Source of the DNA: Fontivita pretiosa
GTDB lineage: Bacteria; Planctomycetota; Phycisphaerae; Tepidisphaerales; Tepidisphaeraceae
Assembly: GCF_050410795.1 (NCBI RefSeq)
Contig: NZ_CP191258.1
Coordinates: 1,240,001 to 1,304,000, forward strand
Reading direction: 5' to 3'
DNA: 64,000 bases
The notes beneath the pieces were generated by a model. The model was not told where the DNA came from and ran no database searches. It saw only the letters and a list, made by a program, of their open reading frames with translations. Every line of letters starts with the position of its first letter. Positions within the stretch are counted from its first letter, which is position 1. Below, piece after piece: positions 15,791 through 23,789 of the stretch. A program made the translations under genes and the position numbers.

Positions 15791-16036
15791 CTATTTTCCA
15801 GCAGAATCCGAGGCTGAAGCGGTTTGTGTGGTGGTCGGCTGAGTCGCGGGCTGGCGGTACTTGTCTTCGAACGCGAAGAACTCATCAAGCTCGCGGTCGA
15901 TGCGGACATTGACATCGACGACGACGTGGATCGGCTTGACCTCGATCGGATCGACGCTCACGCGGGCACAGGATGGCGCCAACACCAGCAGCGACACGGC
16001 AAGCGTCAGCCCGGATCGTCGCAATATCCTCGTCAC
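15791..16036 (-). CDS. ynbE: YnbE-family outer-membrane lipoprotein
   Basis: A small lipoprotein-like protein of about 81 residues. A hydrophobic signal is followed by APSCARVSVDPIEVKPIHVVVDVNVRIDRELDEFF, the same pattern as YnbE (a short lipoprotein ending in a beta strand plus an acidic helix). The lipobox APSC is not canonical. In E. coli YnbE is thought to stack by strand addition to bridge YdbH to the outer membrane. I use GTG 16036, which has AAAGG upstream and lies 16 bases after the ydbH stop. An upstream start at 16099 would put ydbH antiparallel frame sequence in front of the signal peptide. A Thr/Gln/Pro tail of about 20 residues is extra. Confidence 0.85.
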   Translation of the reverse strand: MTRILRRSGLTLAVSLLVLAPSCARVSVDPIEVKPIHVVVDVNVRIDRELDEFFAFEDKYRQPATQPTTTQTASASDSAGK

Positions 16037-16052
16037 ACGCGCCGCCTTTCGT

Positions 16053-17420
16053 TCATTTCCCGCCACCGCCGATGGATAAGACACGCGAATGAGCCGCAAG
16101 ATAGGAGTTCAGCCCCTCCTCCAGGCCACGGTAGTTCAAGGTGATGTCCAGTGGCTGGCGGGCGCCGGTTCGCCCGCGGCCGCGGATCGTGATCGACACC
16201 AGCAGCAACCCGTCGGCCTCGCGCGACAACTGCGCGCGGATCTGATCGTAGGCGAAGTCCGTCAGCGCTTCCAGAATCTGCTGCTTGGCCTGGCGCATCT
16301 GGGCATCACGGGCGAAGCGCGGGTCGGACTGATCCAGGAGCTGCCCAAACTGTGTGACCGAGTCGCCGAGCCGCAGCGTGCCGGGGCCATCGGACTGGAT
16401 CACTCCGTCACCAAAGCGGAGCCGTGGCCAATCGATCGCGACAGCCAGTCGCCCCGACAGCGATCCACTGCCTCTGGCGCGGCCCTGTGAGATCACGTCC
16501 AGAATCTTCTGAAGATCGACATGTGCGATCGACACCGCCAGCGCCACGTCCGTCGAAGGCCATTGCAGGTCAAACGGCTCGGCCGAGAGGTGCCCGCCGG
16601 CCCAGTCCAGGGCCAGGCTCTCAATCCGCACCGCCGCGGGCGCGGTGAAGCCGCCACGCAACGAGACGTCGGTGAACGTCTGGCCGAACAGATCGACCCT
16701 CGAGGCAGCAAACTGTCCGCCAGCGCGAGTCGCCGCGCCCTCGCGATGAACTTCACCCTGCACATTCACCTTGCCGGTGATTTCCGTTTCAAGCAGCGGC
16801 CCGAAATGCGACAGGTCGAGCTCTTCGACACTTACCGAAATCCGCGCATCGCCGGATGCGGTCTCGATAGTCCCGGCAGCGTTGAGCCTGGCGGCATCGA
16901 GGCGAGCGCGCACATTCAACTGCGATGGACCACTGGGCGTGCGGAGCAGCGTGCCTTCCAGCGGCATCTCGATCGTCTGCTGTGCATAGGGGATCACCAG
17001 CAGGCAGTCACGCAGCTCGATGCTGCGGATCGGCAATGGCTCGTTTCGAGCGCTCGATGCCGACGACCCGTGCGAGGCATCGGCGGGCATCGTTGTCGGG
17101 ACTCGCAGCCGGGCGTTGCGGATCAGGATTGAATCGATCTGCCGGTCGATCGCCTCCAGCGGCGAGTGCGTGATCATCATCGAGCCGATGCTGAGCTGCG
17201 CATCAGGTCCGGCGGTGAGCTGCGCGACCTGGGTATGCCAAAGCGTTGATCGGTGCAGCTCAAAGTTGGCATCGCGCAGGCCCAGATCGGACAGGACCTG
17301 GCGCACCTGGCTGCGGACGACGCGCGGCAACACCACCCCAAGCCCGATCCAGGCCGCGGCGGCGAAGGCGGCGACCGTCGAGAGCGAGCCGATCAGCAAC
17401 CATCGCGTACGCCGGCGCAT
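16053..17420 (-). CDS. ydbH: YdbH-like AsmA-superfamily lipid-transport protein
   Basis: A 455-residue protein with one N-terminal membrane helix (WLLIGSLSTVAAFAAAAWIGLGVVLP) and a long beta-rich periplasmic part. The last 200 residues carry the YdbH/DctA-YdbH domain with LSGRLAVAIDWPRLRFGDGVIQSDGPGTL, the ALTDFAYDQIRAQLSREADGLLLVSITIRGRG segment and LDITLNYRGLEEGLNSYL. E. coli YdbH (about 880 residues) forms part of a redundant set with TamB and YhdP that moves phospholipid to the outer membrane. This one is about half that length, so its groove would be shorter. I use ATG 17420, with GAGG five bases before it and five bases after the upstream stop; GTG 17429 is an alternative. Confidence 0.87.
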   Translation of the reverse strand: MRRRTRWLLIGSLSTVAAFAAAAWIGLGVVLPRVVRSQVRQVLSDLGLRDANFELHRSTLWHTQVAQLTAGPDAQLSIGSMMITHSPLEAIDRQIDSILIRNARLRVPTTMPADASHGSSASSARNEPLPIRSIELRDCLLVIPYAQQTIEMPLEGTLLRTPSGPSQLNVRARLDAARLNAAGTIETASGDARISVSVEELDLSHFGPLLETEITGKVNVQGEVHREGAATRAGGQFAASRVDLFGQTFTDVSLRGGFTAPAAVRIESLALDWAGGHLSAEPFDLQWPSTDVALAVSIAHVDLQKILDVISQGRARGSGSLSGRLAVAIDWPRLRFGDGVIQSDGPGTLRLGDSVTQFGQLLDQSDPRFARDAQMRQAKQQILEALTDFAYDQIRAQLSREADGLLLVSITIRGRGRTGARQPLDITLNYRGLEEGLNSYLAAHSRVLSIGGGGK

Positions 17421-17425
17421 TGACC

Positions 17426-17902
17426 TCACTCTGTCGTGGATGGTGTGGTGGCCGGCGCTGTGGCCGGCAGAGTGGTGGCGCCGCTCCGCGTCAGGTCAAA
17501 CTCGATCCGATCCCGCCGGCCGAGCGTGAAATGTTCCGTCCACACTTCCACGCCCTGGCTCCTGACGCGCAGCGTGTACTGTCCGGGCCAGAGGAAAAAC
17601 GGCACGGTGTAGTTGCCCAGGCGTTCGATCTGCGTGACGCGTGGTTGGGACAGCGGCCCGCCCTCGACGATCAGCTCGGCCCCCTGCCAATCGCGATTGG
17701 CGCGAACGACAAAGACGGCGTCGGGTTCGGCCGCAGCCAGGGCACGATACAGCAGCAGCGCCAGCCCCCCGCCGGCCAAGGCGATCGTCAGCAGCACCGC
17801 CAGCATGACGGTCATGCGGCTGGGCGTCGGCCCGGCCGACTCATCGCCCGGCGGGATGCCAGCGTGAGGATGATCGGGGGTCGTGGGAAACGGGCCGGTC
17901 AC
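17426..17902 (-). CDS. Single-pass membrane protein with a PEGA-like domain, ydbH operon leader
   Basis: A 158-residue protein not matched to a named family. The first 29 residues are polar and Pro-rich, then one membrane helix (about 30-52). A beta-rich outer domain follows, AELIVEGGPLSQ...LGNYTVPFFLWPGQYTLRVRSQGVEVW...FTLGRRDRIEFDL, whose pattern is like PEGA or carbohydrate-binding sandwich repeats. The tail is Thr/Ala/Pro-rich. Its stop is five bases before ydbH, so it is the first gene of the operon with ydbH, ynbE and ydbL. It may be an extra planctomycete part of the lipid bridge; that is inference from position. Confidence 0.7.
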   Translation of the reverse strand: MTGPFPTTPDHPHAGIPPGDESAGPTPSRMTVMLAVLLTIALAGGGLALLLYRALAAAEPDAVFVVRANRDWQGAELIVEGGPLSQPRVTQIERLGNYTVPFFLWPGQYTLRVRSQGVEVWTEHFTLGRRDRIEFDLTRSGATTLPATAPATTPSTTE

Positions 17903-17964
17903 GGCGTAGGATTATACCCGCTGCGCCGTGCCGGTGCGGCGCTCGGCTGCTTCTGAACAACCAA

Positions 17965-18672
17965 ATGTGCGGGCGATATACACTGATTCGGCTGGCGGAC
18001 TTCACGGACATGTTTCCGTGGATTCGAGGCCCGCAAACCCAACCCCCGCCCAGGTACAACATCGCACCGACCCAGCCGGTGCCGGCCGTGCTCAACGAAT
18101 GGCAGGAAGGCAAGGCCCAGCTTGAGCTGGTTCACTGGGGATTGATTCCGTCCTGGGCGAAGGATCCTTCGATCGGCGGGCGGATGATCAATGCGCGGGC
18201 CGAGTCGCTTGCCCAGAAGCCCGCCTTCCGCGCTGCGTTCAAGCGCCGCCGTTGTCTGATCCCCGCCAGCGGGTTCTACGAGTGGAAAAAGAACCCCGAC
18301 GGCAAGACCAAGACGCCGATGTACATCCGTATGAAGGATGGCCGGCCTTTTGCTTTTGCCGGGTTGTGGGAAGTCTGGCACGGCGAGGACGGCTCGCAGA
18401 TCAAAAGCTGCGCCATCATCACCGGCGAACCGAATGAGCTGGTCAAGCCCATCCACGACCGCATGCCCGTCATTCTGTTGCCGCAGCACTATCGGGACTG
18501 GCTGGACCCCAACGAGCGACCCGCCGAAGAACTGATGTCGATGCTCAAACCCTATCCGCCCGAGCAGATGCAGGCATATCCGGTCAGCCGGATGGTCAAC
18601 AATCCGAAGAACGACTCGCCGAAGTGCATCGAACCGCTGCCGCAGGTCGGCCCGCAGCTTTTCGAGCGATGA
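17965..18672 (+). CDS. SOS response-associated peptidase, HMCES/YedK family
   Basis: A 235-residue SRAP-domain protein that forms a covalent thiazolidine link to abasic sites in single-stranded DNA and protects them. Catalytic Cys2 is exposed in MCGRYTL after Met removal. Other hallmarks are NARAES, CLIPASGFYEWKK (with the Glu of the active site) and the His in HDRMPVIL. Length is normal. It is transcribed away from the ydbH operon across a short gap and runs directly into the convergent lptB gene with no spacer. I see no LexA-type box upstream. Confidence 0.95.
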   Translation: MCGRYTLIRLADFTDMFPWIRGPQTQPPPRYNIAPTQPVPAVLNEWQEGKAQLELVHWGLIPSWAKDPSIGGRMINARAESLAQKPAFRAAFKRRRCLIPASGFYEWKKNPDGKTKTPMYIRMKDGRPFAFAGLWEVWHGEDGSQIKSCAIITGEPNELVKPIHDRMPVILLPQHYRDWLDPNERPAEELMSMLKPYPPEQMQAYPVSRMVNNPKNDSPKCIEPLPQVGPQLFER

Positions 18673-19410
18673 TCAGTCGAACTCGTCACCACGAAACGTG
18701 TTGCCCAGATAGGCACTGCGGACCGCCGGATCGTTAATGATCTGTCTGGGCGTGCCCTCGGCGAAAACCCGCCCGTCATTGATGATCAGCGCGCGATCGC
18801 AGACTCGCAGCGTCTGGGCGACGTTGTGATCGGTAATCAGCACGCTCTTGCCAAATTCCTCTTTCAGTCGCCGAACCTCACGCTGGAGATCCTCGACGGC
18901 GATGGGATCGACGCCGCTGAATGGCTCATCCAGCAGAATCAGTTTCGGCTGGGTCACCAGGGCGCGGGCGATTTCAAGTTTGCGTCGCTCGCCGCCACTG
19001 AGCGTCTCGGCGCGCTGGTCTCGCTGGCGGGTCAGGCCGTATTGGGCCAAAAGCTGTTCGGCACGGCGGCGGCGCTCGGCGCGCGTCAGGTTCAGCGTCT
19101 CCAGAATCGCCATCAGGTTCTGCCAGACCGTCAGCCGGCGAAAATCGCTTCGCTCCTGCGACAGATACCCGATCCCCCGGCGGGCGCGCTTGTACATGGG
19201 AAGGTGCGTGATGTCGCTGGCGTCAAACGCCACCGCACCGCTGTCGGGCCTGACCATCCCCAGGATGATGCGAAACGTCGTGGTCTTGCCGGCGCCGTTG
19301 CGTCCCAGCAGGCCGACAATTTCTCGCTGCGCCAGCACGAAGCTGACCTCATCCACGACTCGCCGGCCGTTGTAGCTCTTGACGAGTTTCGTGGTCTCCA
19401 GCAGGTTCAT
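18673..19410 (-). CDS. lptB: LPS export ABC transporter ATP-binding protein
   Basis: A 245-residue ATPase of the LptB type, which energises the LptFGC complex to pull lipopolysaccharide or related glycolipid from the inner membrane. It has the Walker A motif GRNGAGKTT, the signature LSGGERRK, the Walker B region ILLDEPFSGVDPIAV and the switch His in ITDHNV. The GIGYLSQERSDFRRLTVWQNL segment is characteristic of LptB. Neighbouring lptA/lptC genes, usual partners in proteobacteria, are absent here. Its presence near the ydbH operon fits a diderm envelope. Confidence 0.93.
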   Translation of the reverse strand: MNLLETTKLVKSYNGRRVVDEVSFVLAQREIVGLLGRNGAGKTTTFRIILGMVRPDSGAVAFDASDITHLPMYKRARRGIGYLSQERSDFRRLTVWQNLMAILETLNLTRAERRRRAEQLLAQYGLTRQRDQRAETLSGGERRKLEIARALVTQPKLILLDEPFSGVDPIAVEDLQREVRRLKEEFGKSVLITDHNVAQTLRVCDRALIINDGRVFAEGTPRQIINDPAVRSAYLGNTFRGDEFD

Positions 19411-19507
19411 GCAGGGTCTGTTGAGTACTTCCGTGCCCGGCCGATCGAATTTGCACAGCCGCGGGCGTTAGCATGAGCAAGCTGTGCGGAAAATCAAGAT
19501 CCGGCCT

Positions 19508-19527
19508 TGTGGACAACTCGTGGATAA
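19508..19527 (-). promoter_or_regulatory. Two adjacent DnaA-box-like sites
   Basis: TGTGGACAA (19508-19516, a known strong variant of the box when read as TTGTCCACA) and CGTGGATAA (19519-19527, one mismatch) lie in the same orientation two bases apart. They are given on the minus strand, where they read TTGTCCACA and TTATCCACG. Confidence 0.4.
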
Positions 19528-19568
19528 TGCCACAAGTTCATTGACTGGGACAGGATCTGACAATTTGG

Positions 19569-19592
19569 GGTATTCGGCATTTACCGAATACC
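19569..19592. promoter_or_regulatory. 24-base inverted repeat
   Basis: Perfect 9-base arms GGTATTCGG (19569-19577) and CCGAATACC (19584-19592) around a CATTTA loop. It is AT-richer than the surroundings and lies between divergent genes, so it is a plausible operator; no run of T follows, so it is not a typical terminator. Confidence 0.45.
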
Positions 19593-19785
19593 AACACCAC
19601 CAGGCTCCGCTTCAGCCCCGCGGCGGCGCCGGCGACCCTGGTGTAAACTAACGTAGCCGCCTGAGCTTAGGCGCAGCAGAGCGTCATTTCCGATTAGTCC
19701 TGAATCGATAGGGCTTTACAGTTTCCAAATGCTGCACCCGACGCGGGCCGGCAGCAGCAGGGGTTTGCAAGGCCTTCGGCAGCTT

Positions 19786-19794
19786 TGTGGATAA
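19786..19794 (-). promoter_or_regulatory. Perfect DnaA-box consensus
   Basis: TGTGGATAA on the + strand is the exact complement of TTATCCACA. It lies in the csp leader about 240 bases before the start codon and is the third such site within 290 bases. Confidence 0.4.
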
Positions 19795-20028
19795 CTCGCG
19801 TCTGTCCGTCATTTTGGCTCTTGACAGTTTCAGAATATTTTGCGTTTCCGCGATGCCTCGTGGTAATTTTGCCGCGGTTTGGTCGTTCCCGATGGCACGA
19901 GGGAACGAGCCGCGCGAAAGTTGGTTTTCGATGCCGGCTCGAAAAGTGCCCAGCTCGCGGAGGGACCGCATCTCGGCCTGTCTCTCCCGCGTTCGATCAC
20001 ATCGCTCGATTGGAAAGGAGTGGCTTGT

Positions 20029-20247
20029 ATGGCCACGGGCAAGGTCAAGTGGTTCAACGATCAGAAGGGGTTCGGGTTTATCGCTTCCGACAAGGGCGGG
20101 AAGGACATCTTCGTGCATCATTCGGTCATCGAGGGCACGGGATTCAAGACGCTTCAGGATGGCGAGCTGGTCGAATACGAGGCCGAGGAAGGCCCCAAGG
20201 GAACCAAGGCAACGCGGGTTCGCCGCCTCACGACCGCCAACACCTGA
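20029..20247 (+). CDS. Cold-shock protein, CspA family
   Basis: A 72-residue cold-shock domain protein that binds single-stranded nucleic acid and acts as an RNA chaperone. The fold is plain: MATGKVKWFNDQKGFGFIASD carries the RNP1 motif KGFGFI, and DIFVHHS carries RNP2. It ends in a short basic tail. ATG 20029 has a strong GGAAAGGAG ribosome binding site; the frame is open upstream to 19879 but that part is not cold-shock-like. A long leader precedes it, and the gene stands alone. Confidence 0.96.
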   Translation: MATGKVKWFNDQKGFGFIASDKGGKDIFVHHSVIEGTGFKTLQDGELVEYEAEEGPKGTKATRVRRLTTANT

Positions 20248-20331
20248 GCGCGATCCGTCAGCGCGGCTTGCCCGCTGTGCTTCGCGCGGATTCGCGCGAC
20301 GGCGGTCCGTCACAAGTCGAATATCCAGCCG

Positions 20332-20358
20332 GAGGCTCGTTCGCGGAGGACGAGCCTC
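20332..20358. terminator. Stem-loop between convergent csp and isomerase genes
   Basis: Perfect 8-base arms GAGGCTCG (20332-20339) and CGAGCCTC (20351-20358) lie between two convergent genes, followed on the + side by TTGGCGTTT. A weak rho-independent terminator for csp is likely; the T run is poor. Confidence 0.4.
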
Positions 20359-20398
20359 TTGGCGTTTGATGGAACTGCACCGCCTGAGGCGGCGCGAT

Positions 20399-21331
20399 TC
20401 ATGGTGACGGTGTAGACGCCGCCGCGGTTGGCGCCGCCGCCTTCGCGGGCGCCTTGCCCGCCGCAGCCCCTGCCGCCGCAGGCTTGGCGTGTGCCTCCTT
20501 CTTCGCCGGCTTCTCCTGTACCTGCGGCTTGGTCCACTGCTTCAGCTTCGCCACCGCATCGGGCAGGATCTCTTCCGGCTCGGCCAGCCCCGGCAGCCAC
20601 GCCTTCTCCCACTCCACCGTCACCCATCCCTGGTAGCCAATTCCCATCAATCGGATCAGCAGCTTTTGAACGGGAATGTCGCCCTCTCCAAGCTTGCAGA
20701 AACTGACGCCCAGCGGGCCCAGCTTGGCATCCTTTACATGCACATAATCGATCCGACTGTTGAGCACCGGTACGCTGATCGCCGGCGACTCGCCGATCAT
20801 CGCCGCGTTGGCAACGTCCCAGCAGCACCCGATCGCCGGATGACAGATCTGCTCCAGGATCATCCACATCTCCTTGGCCGATCGAAACGACAGGGCGTTT
20901 TCGATCAGCAGGCAGACGTGTCGGTCGGCGGCATAATCCCCCAGCGGAACCAGCCACTCAGCCAGCGCCGCGGCCACCGCCGCGCGGCTTTGTCCGGGCT
21001 TGACCTGAGTGTCCAACACCCGCACGAACTCACACCCGATGGCCGCCGCCGTGTCGATGTAACGCCTGCAGTCCTCCGCCAGAATCTGGTCACGCTTGCG
21101 CTGGCCGGTCATCGCGATCGAGCTGGCCAGGCAGGCGATCTGCACCCCCTGCTCGGCGAAGATGCTCCTGACCTTGGCCGGATCGGTCAGAAACACGTTG
21201 GATACCGTCAGAACCGTCTCGTTGAGAAACCCGCGAATCTCCACGCCGTCGTAGCCATATTCCCTGGCCCGCGCGGCAATGGTTTCAAAGTCCCACTTCG
21301 GACATGCCACGGTGCTGAACGCGAATCTCAT
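20399..21331 (-). CDS. Sugar phosphate isomerase/epimerase-like TIM-barrel protein
   Basis: A 310-residue protein of the AP endonuclease 2 / xylose isomerase-like TIM-barrel family. It starts MRFAFSTVACPKWDFETIAARAREYGYDGVEIRG and carries the usual metal-site pieces: LLIENAL, CCWDVANAAM, YVHVKDAKLGP and WVTVEWEKAW. Members isomerise or epimerise sugars or inositols, but the substrate cannot be predicted. The last 40 residues are an unusual Lys/Ala/Pro-rich tail. It is a single gene, facing csp tail to tail. Confidence 0.87.
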   Translation of the reverse strand: MRFAFSTVACPKWDFETIAARAREYGYDGVEIRGFLNETVLTVSNVFLTDPAKVRSIFAEQGVQIACLASSIAMTGQRKRDQILAEDCRRYIDTAAAIGCEFVRVLDTQVKPGQSRAAVAAALAEWLVPLGDYAADRHVCLLIENALSFRSAKEMWMILEQICHPAIGCCWDVANAAMIGESPAISVPVLNSRIDYVHVKDAKLGPLGVSFCKLGEGDIPVQKLLIRLMGIGYQGWVTVEWEKAWLPGLAEPEEILPDAVAKLKQWTKPQVQEKPAKKEAHAKPAAAGAAAGKAPAKAAAPTAAASTPSP

Positions 21332-21445
21332 GAACGGGCAAGCTAGATCACCCCGCCACGCAGGTCAAGACATCGCAGACATTGTGCAATGGAGATGGCC
21401 GATCAGGCGCCGCCAGCAGGACGGCTCCCGCGGTGAACAACCTGC

Positions 21446-22543
21446 TCACTCGTGCGAAGGACCTTCCTCAAACAAGGTTTGATCCTCATCGCCGATCTCG
21501 TTCTGCGCCGGCGGACGCCACGGCAACCCAAGGTGCTCATAGGCCAGCTTCGTGGCGCGGCGGCCCTGGCGGGTACGGGTCACCAGGCCGATCTGAAGCA
21601 GGTACGGCTCGATCACATCCACCAGCGTGTCGATCTCCTCGCCCATGGTGGCGGCGATGGCTTCGACCCCCACCGGGCCACCATCGTAGACTTCGATGAT
21701 CGTCCGCAGAAACTGCCGGTCCTGCTCATCCAGACCCTTCTGGTCGATGCCCTCGAGCTGAAGCGCCGCACGCGTGATCGGCAGCGTGAGCTTGCCGCTG
21801 CCTTCGACGGCCGCAAAGTCGCGAACGCGACGCAACAGCCGGTTGGCGATCCGCGGCGTGCCGCGGCTCCGCTGGCTCAGCTCACGCAACGCCGCGGCCT
21901 CCACCTCCAGCTTCAGCAGCTTCGCGTTGGCCGACAGAATCTGATACAGCGCCTCCGGCTCGTAAAACTCGATATGCGAATTGATCCCAAACCGCCCGCG
22001 CATCGGCGCGGTCAGCAACCCCAGGCGCGTCGTGGCGCCGATCAGCGTGAAAGGCGGGATCGGGATCGACATCGTCCGCGCGTGCGGACCCTGATCCAGC
22101 GTGATGTCGATCTTGAAATCCTCCATCGCCGGGTACAGACACTCCTCCACGACCGGCGGCAGGCGATGGATCTCGTCGATGAACAGCACATCGCCCTGCT
22201 TGAGCTTGCTGAGAATGCCCGCCAGATCCACCGCGCGAGTCAGCGCCGGGCCGTTGGTGACGTACAACTGAGCGCCGACTTCATTGGCGATCACGTGAGC
22301 CAGGGTCGTCTTGCCCAGCCCCGGCGGACCGTGCAGCAGCGTGTGCTCCACCGGCTCGCCGCGTTGCCTGGCCGCCTGCACCGCGATCCGCAGCTTGCGG
22401 ATCAGCGCTTCCTGTCCGATGTACTGCGAGAACTTCTGCGGGCGCAGCGCGTAGTTGAAGCGATTCTCCTCCTCGCCCTGGGATTGTCCCGATACGATGC
22501 GCTCGCGTGGCATGACGACTGTTTTAGCGATCGACGCCATCAT
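21446..22543 (-). CDS. ruvB: Holliday junction branch-migration ATPase RuvB
   Basis: A 365-residue AAA+ motor that drives branch migration with RuvA during recombination repair. It has the Walker A motif GPPGLGKTT, Walker B with DEIHRL, sensor 1 in LIGATTRLG and the RuvB wing domain with YDGGPVGVEAIAATMGEE. The C-terminal RTRQGRRATKLAYEHLGL is standard. ATG 22543 has GGAGG upstream; ATG 22540 or GTG 22546 are equally possible, while the frame extends to 22651 without family resemblance. ruvA and ruvC, often adjacent, are not in this window. Confidence 0.95.
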   Translation of the reverse strand: MMASIAKTVVMPRERIVSGQSQGEEENRFNYALRPQKFSQYIGQEALIRKLRIAVQAARQRGEPVEHTLLHGPPGLGKTTLAHVIANEVGAQLYVTNGPALTRAVDLAGILSKLKQGDVLFIDEIHRLPPVVEECLYPAMEDFKIDITLDQGPHARTMSIPIPPFTLIGATTRLGLLTAPMRGRFGINSHIEFYEPEALYQILSANAKLLKLEVEAAALRELSQRSRGTPRIANRLLRRVRDFAAVEGSGKLTLPITRAALQLEGIDQKGLDEQDRQFLRTIIEVYDGGPVGVEAIAATMGEEIDTLVDVIEPYLLQIGLVTRTRQGRRATKLAYEHLGLPWRPPAQNEIGDEDQTLFEEGPSHE

Positions 22544-22719
22544 CACAAGCTCAACCTCCAACCGAACACACGCCGAACATCGTAGGCGCGCCATAAACGT
22601 TTGGCACGACAACCCGGTCGAACCGAGCCACAAGCCAGGCATCACGCACACGGAATTGACTGTTCAGGGAACAGGCGACTGCCCCTGTTTGAAGGGAGAT
22701 GTCAGCAAGGGGCAAGGAT
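22544..22719. other. Short gap, nothing recognised
   Basis: This 176-base gap lies between ruvB and a frameshifted gene. It contains a short direct-repeat-like GGGAACAGGCGACTGCCCCTG region, but no clear promoter, hairpin terminator or RNA. From here rightward the GC content drops visibly. Confidence 0.3.
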
Positions 22720-23549
22720 TCAGGGCGACTTGATCACACCCTCAAGAATGCTGGTAAGCGTCGAGTCCAGATCTTCGCCCTCTCCGATCTGTACATGTCG
22801 CAGGATTCCCTCTCGATCGACGACCATCAGCGTCGGCCAGGTATCGGCGTGATATCGCTGCCACAATTCTGACGCATCCAGGGTCGGGAAGGGGATGTGC
22901 AACTGATCGCTGACCAGCCGGGCGCTCTGCACGATGACCTTGCCGCGCAGGTCGGGCGCTTCGATCCGACATGTCGTGATCGTCTTTACCGCTCCACTCG
23001 TCGTCGTGCGCGCCGGCCAGGTGCGCGATTCGTCCAGCGTGATTGACATCGGCAGGGCTGCGGTCGGATCGAGACGATAGCGGATGGTTCGATGGATGGT
23101 CTGCGCCCGCAAAATCGGTGTGTCCGCAGAAACGACCAGCACGGTTTCGGCGGGTTGTGTGGATGAGGCGGACGACACCGGCGGTTGGGCGGCGCCAAGG
23201 GACGGGAAGTAAAACGCCGGCTCGGCCTGGCCAATTCGTCCGAGGATTCGGCAGGTGCCATCCGCATCCAGATCAACAGCGCCCCAACGCAGTGTTCGCT
23301 GATGTTTTGACCAAAGCGAATCCTTCGTCTCTCGAGCAGCAGGACTCGTCGGGAGTGATCCCGGTTCTCCGCGAGCACCCAGGCTTTGGCTTGACGGACC
23401 TCGCGAATGGTTGCCGCAGGCCCCGAGACGGTAATCGTTCCCTCAAAGATCGCCTGACTGCCGACGGGGAAATCATATCGGATTGCGCCGTGGGCAAAGG
23501 GCACGAGCATAAGGAAAGCGGGCAAGACGCAGGTTTTCGGGCATCTCAT
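22720..23549 (-). pseudogene. Secreted protein with thioredoxin-like C-terminal part, frameshifted
   Basis: One gene appears split by a frameshift at about 23275-23310. The first frame starts at ATG 23549 (MRCPKTCVLPAFLMLVPFAHG, a signal peptide) and reads beta-rich sequence to about RRIRFGQNISEH. The protein-like reading then moves to the frame that ends at 22720, via TLRWGAVDLDADGTCRILG. The C-terminal 60 residues, FPTLDASELWQRYHADTWPTLMVVDREGILRHVQIGEG, look like the second half of a TlpA/redoxin fold, but no CxxC was seen. The middle segment in the joined frame reads as normal coding, so a single-base indel is the simplest explanation; sequencing error is possible. Confidence 0.6.
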
Positions 23550-23726
23550 GTTGAGCCTCCATCGCCGCTGCGCAGCTTCCGCCGGCGCGGAGCATCGAGA
23601 TCGGATGGCCGATGACATCGCTTAAGGCCTCAATCCGTCAGAACCCCGCCCGGGCCGCATGCCCTGCCCCGCTTAAAGGTTCGCGTCATCGCGTCCCCTC
23701 TAATTCGCGCGGGCTGCACCGGTATG

Positions 23727-23738
23727 CTACGATCGTAG
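23727..23738. promoter_or_regulatory. Perfect 12-base palindrome
   Basis: CTACGATCGTAG sits about 180 bases upstream of the frameshifted secreted-protein gene and 50 bases after the end of the next gene. It is a possible operator; nothing else supports it. Confidence 0.25.
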
Positions 23739-23789
23739 ATAAGTAGCAGTGTCCCCGTTTCTGCTTTGAGCCGTCGCGGTTTCCGCGCC

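Larger units (their letters stand above)
19411..20028. promoter_or_regulatory. Long divergent gap / cold-shock gene leader
   Basis: A 618-base non-coding stretch between lptB and the csp gene. It holds three DnaA-box-like sites and a 24-base inverted repeat, listed separately. A TTGACA at 19821-19826 has no good -10 at the right distance. Cold-shock genes often have long structured 5' leaders, and the segment from about 19830 to 20028 could be one. No small gene or known RNA was recognised. Confidence 0.4.

Noticed and set aside
15791..16099. Longer YnbE reading from 16099
   Set aside because: It would place 21 non-signal residues antisense to ydbH in front of the lipoprotein signal. GTG 16036 with AAAGG fits the family.
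19508..19794. Chromosomal origin of replication
   Set aside because: Only three DnaA-like boxes, no AT-rich unwinding region, and no dnaA, dnaN, gyrB, rpmH or par genes nearby.
20332..20358. Strong rho-independent terminator
   Set aside because: The stem is good but the T run is weak, so it was kept only as a low-confidence terminator.
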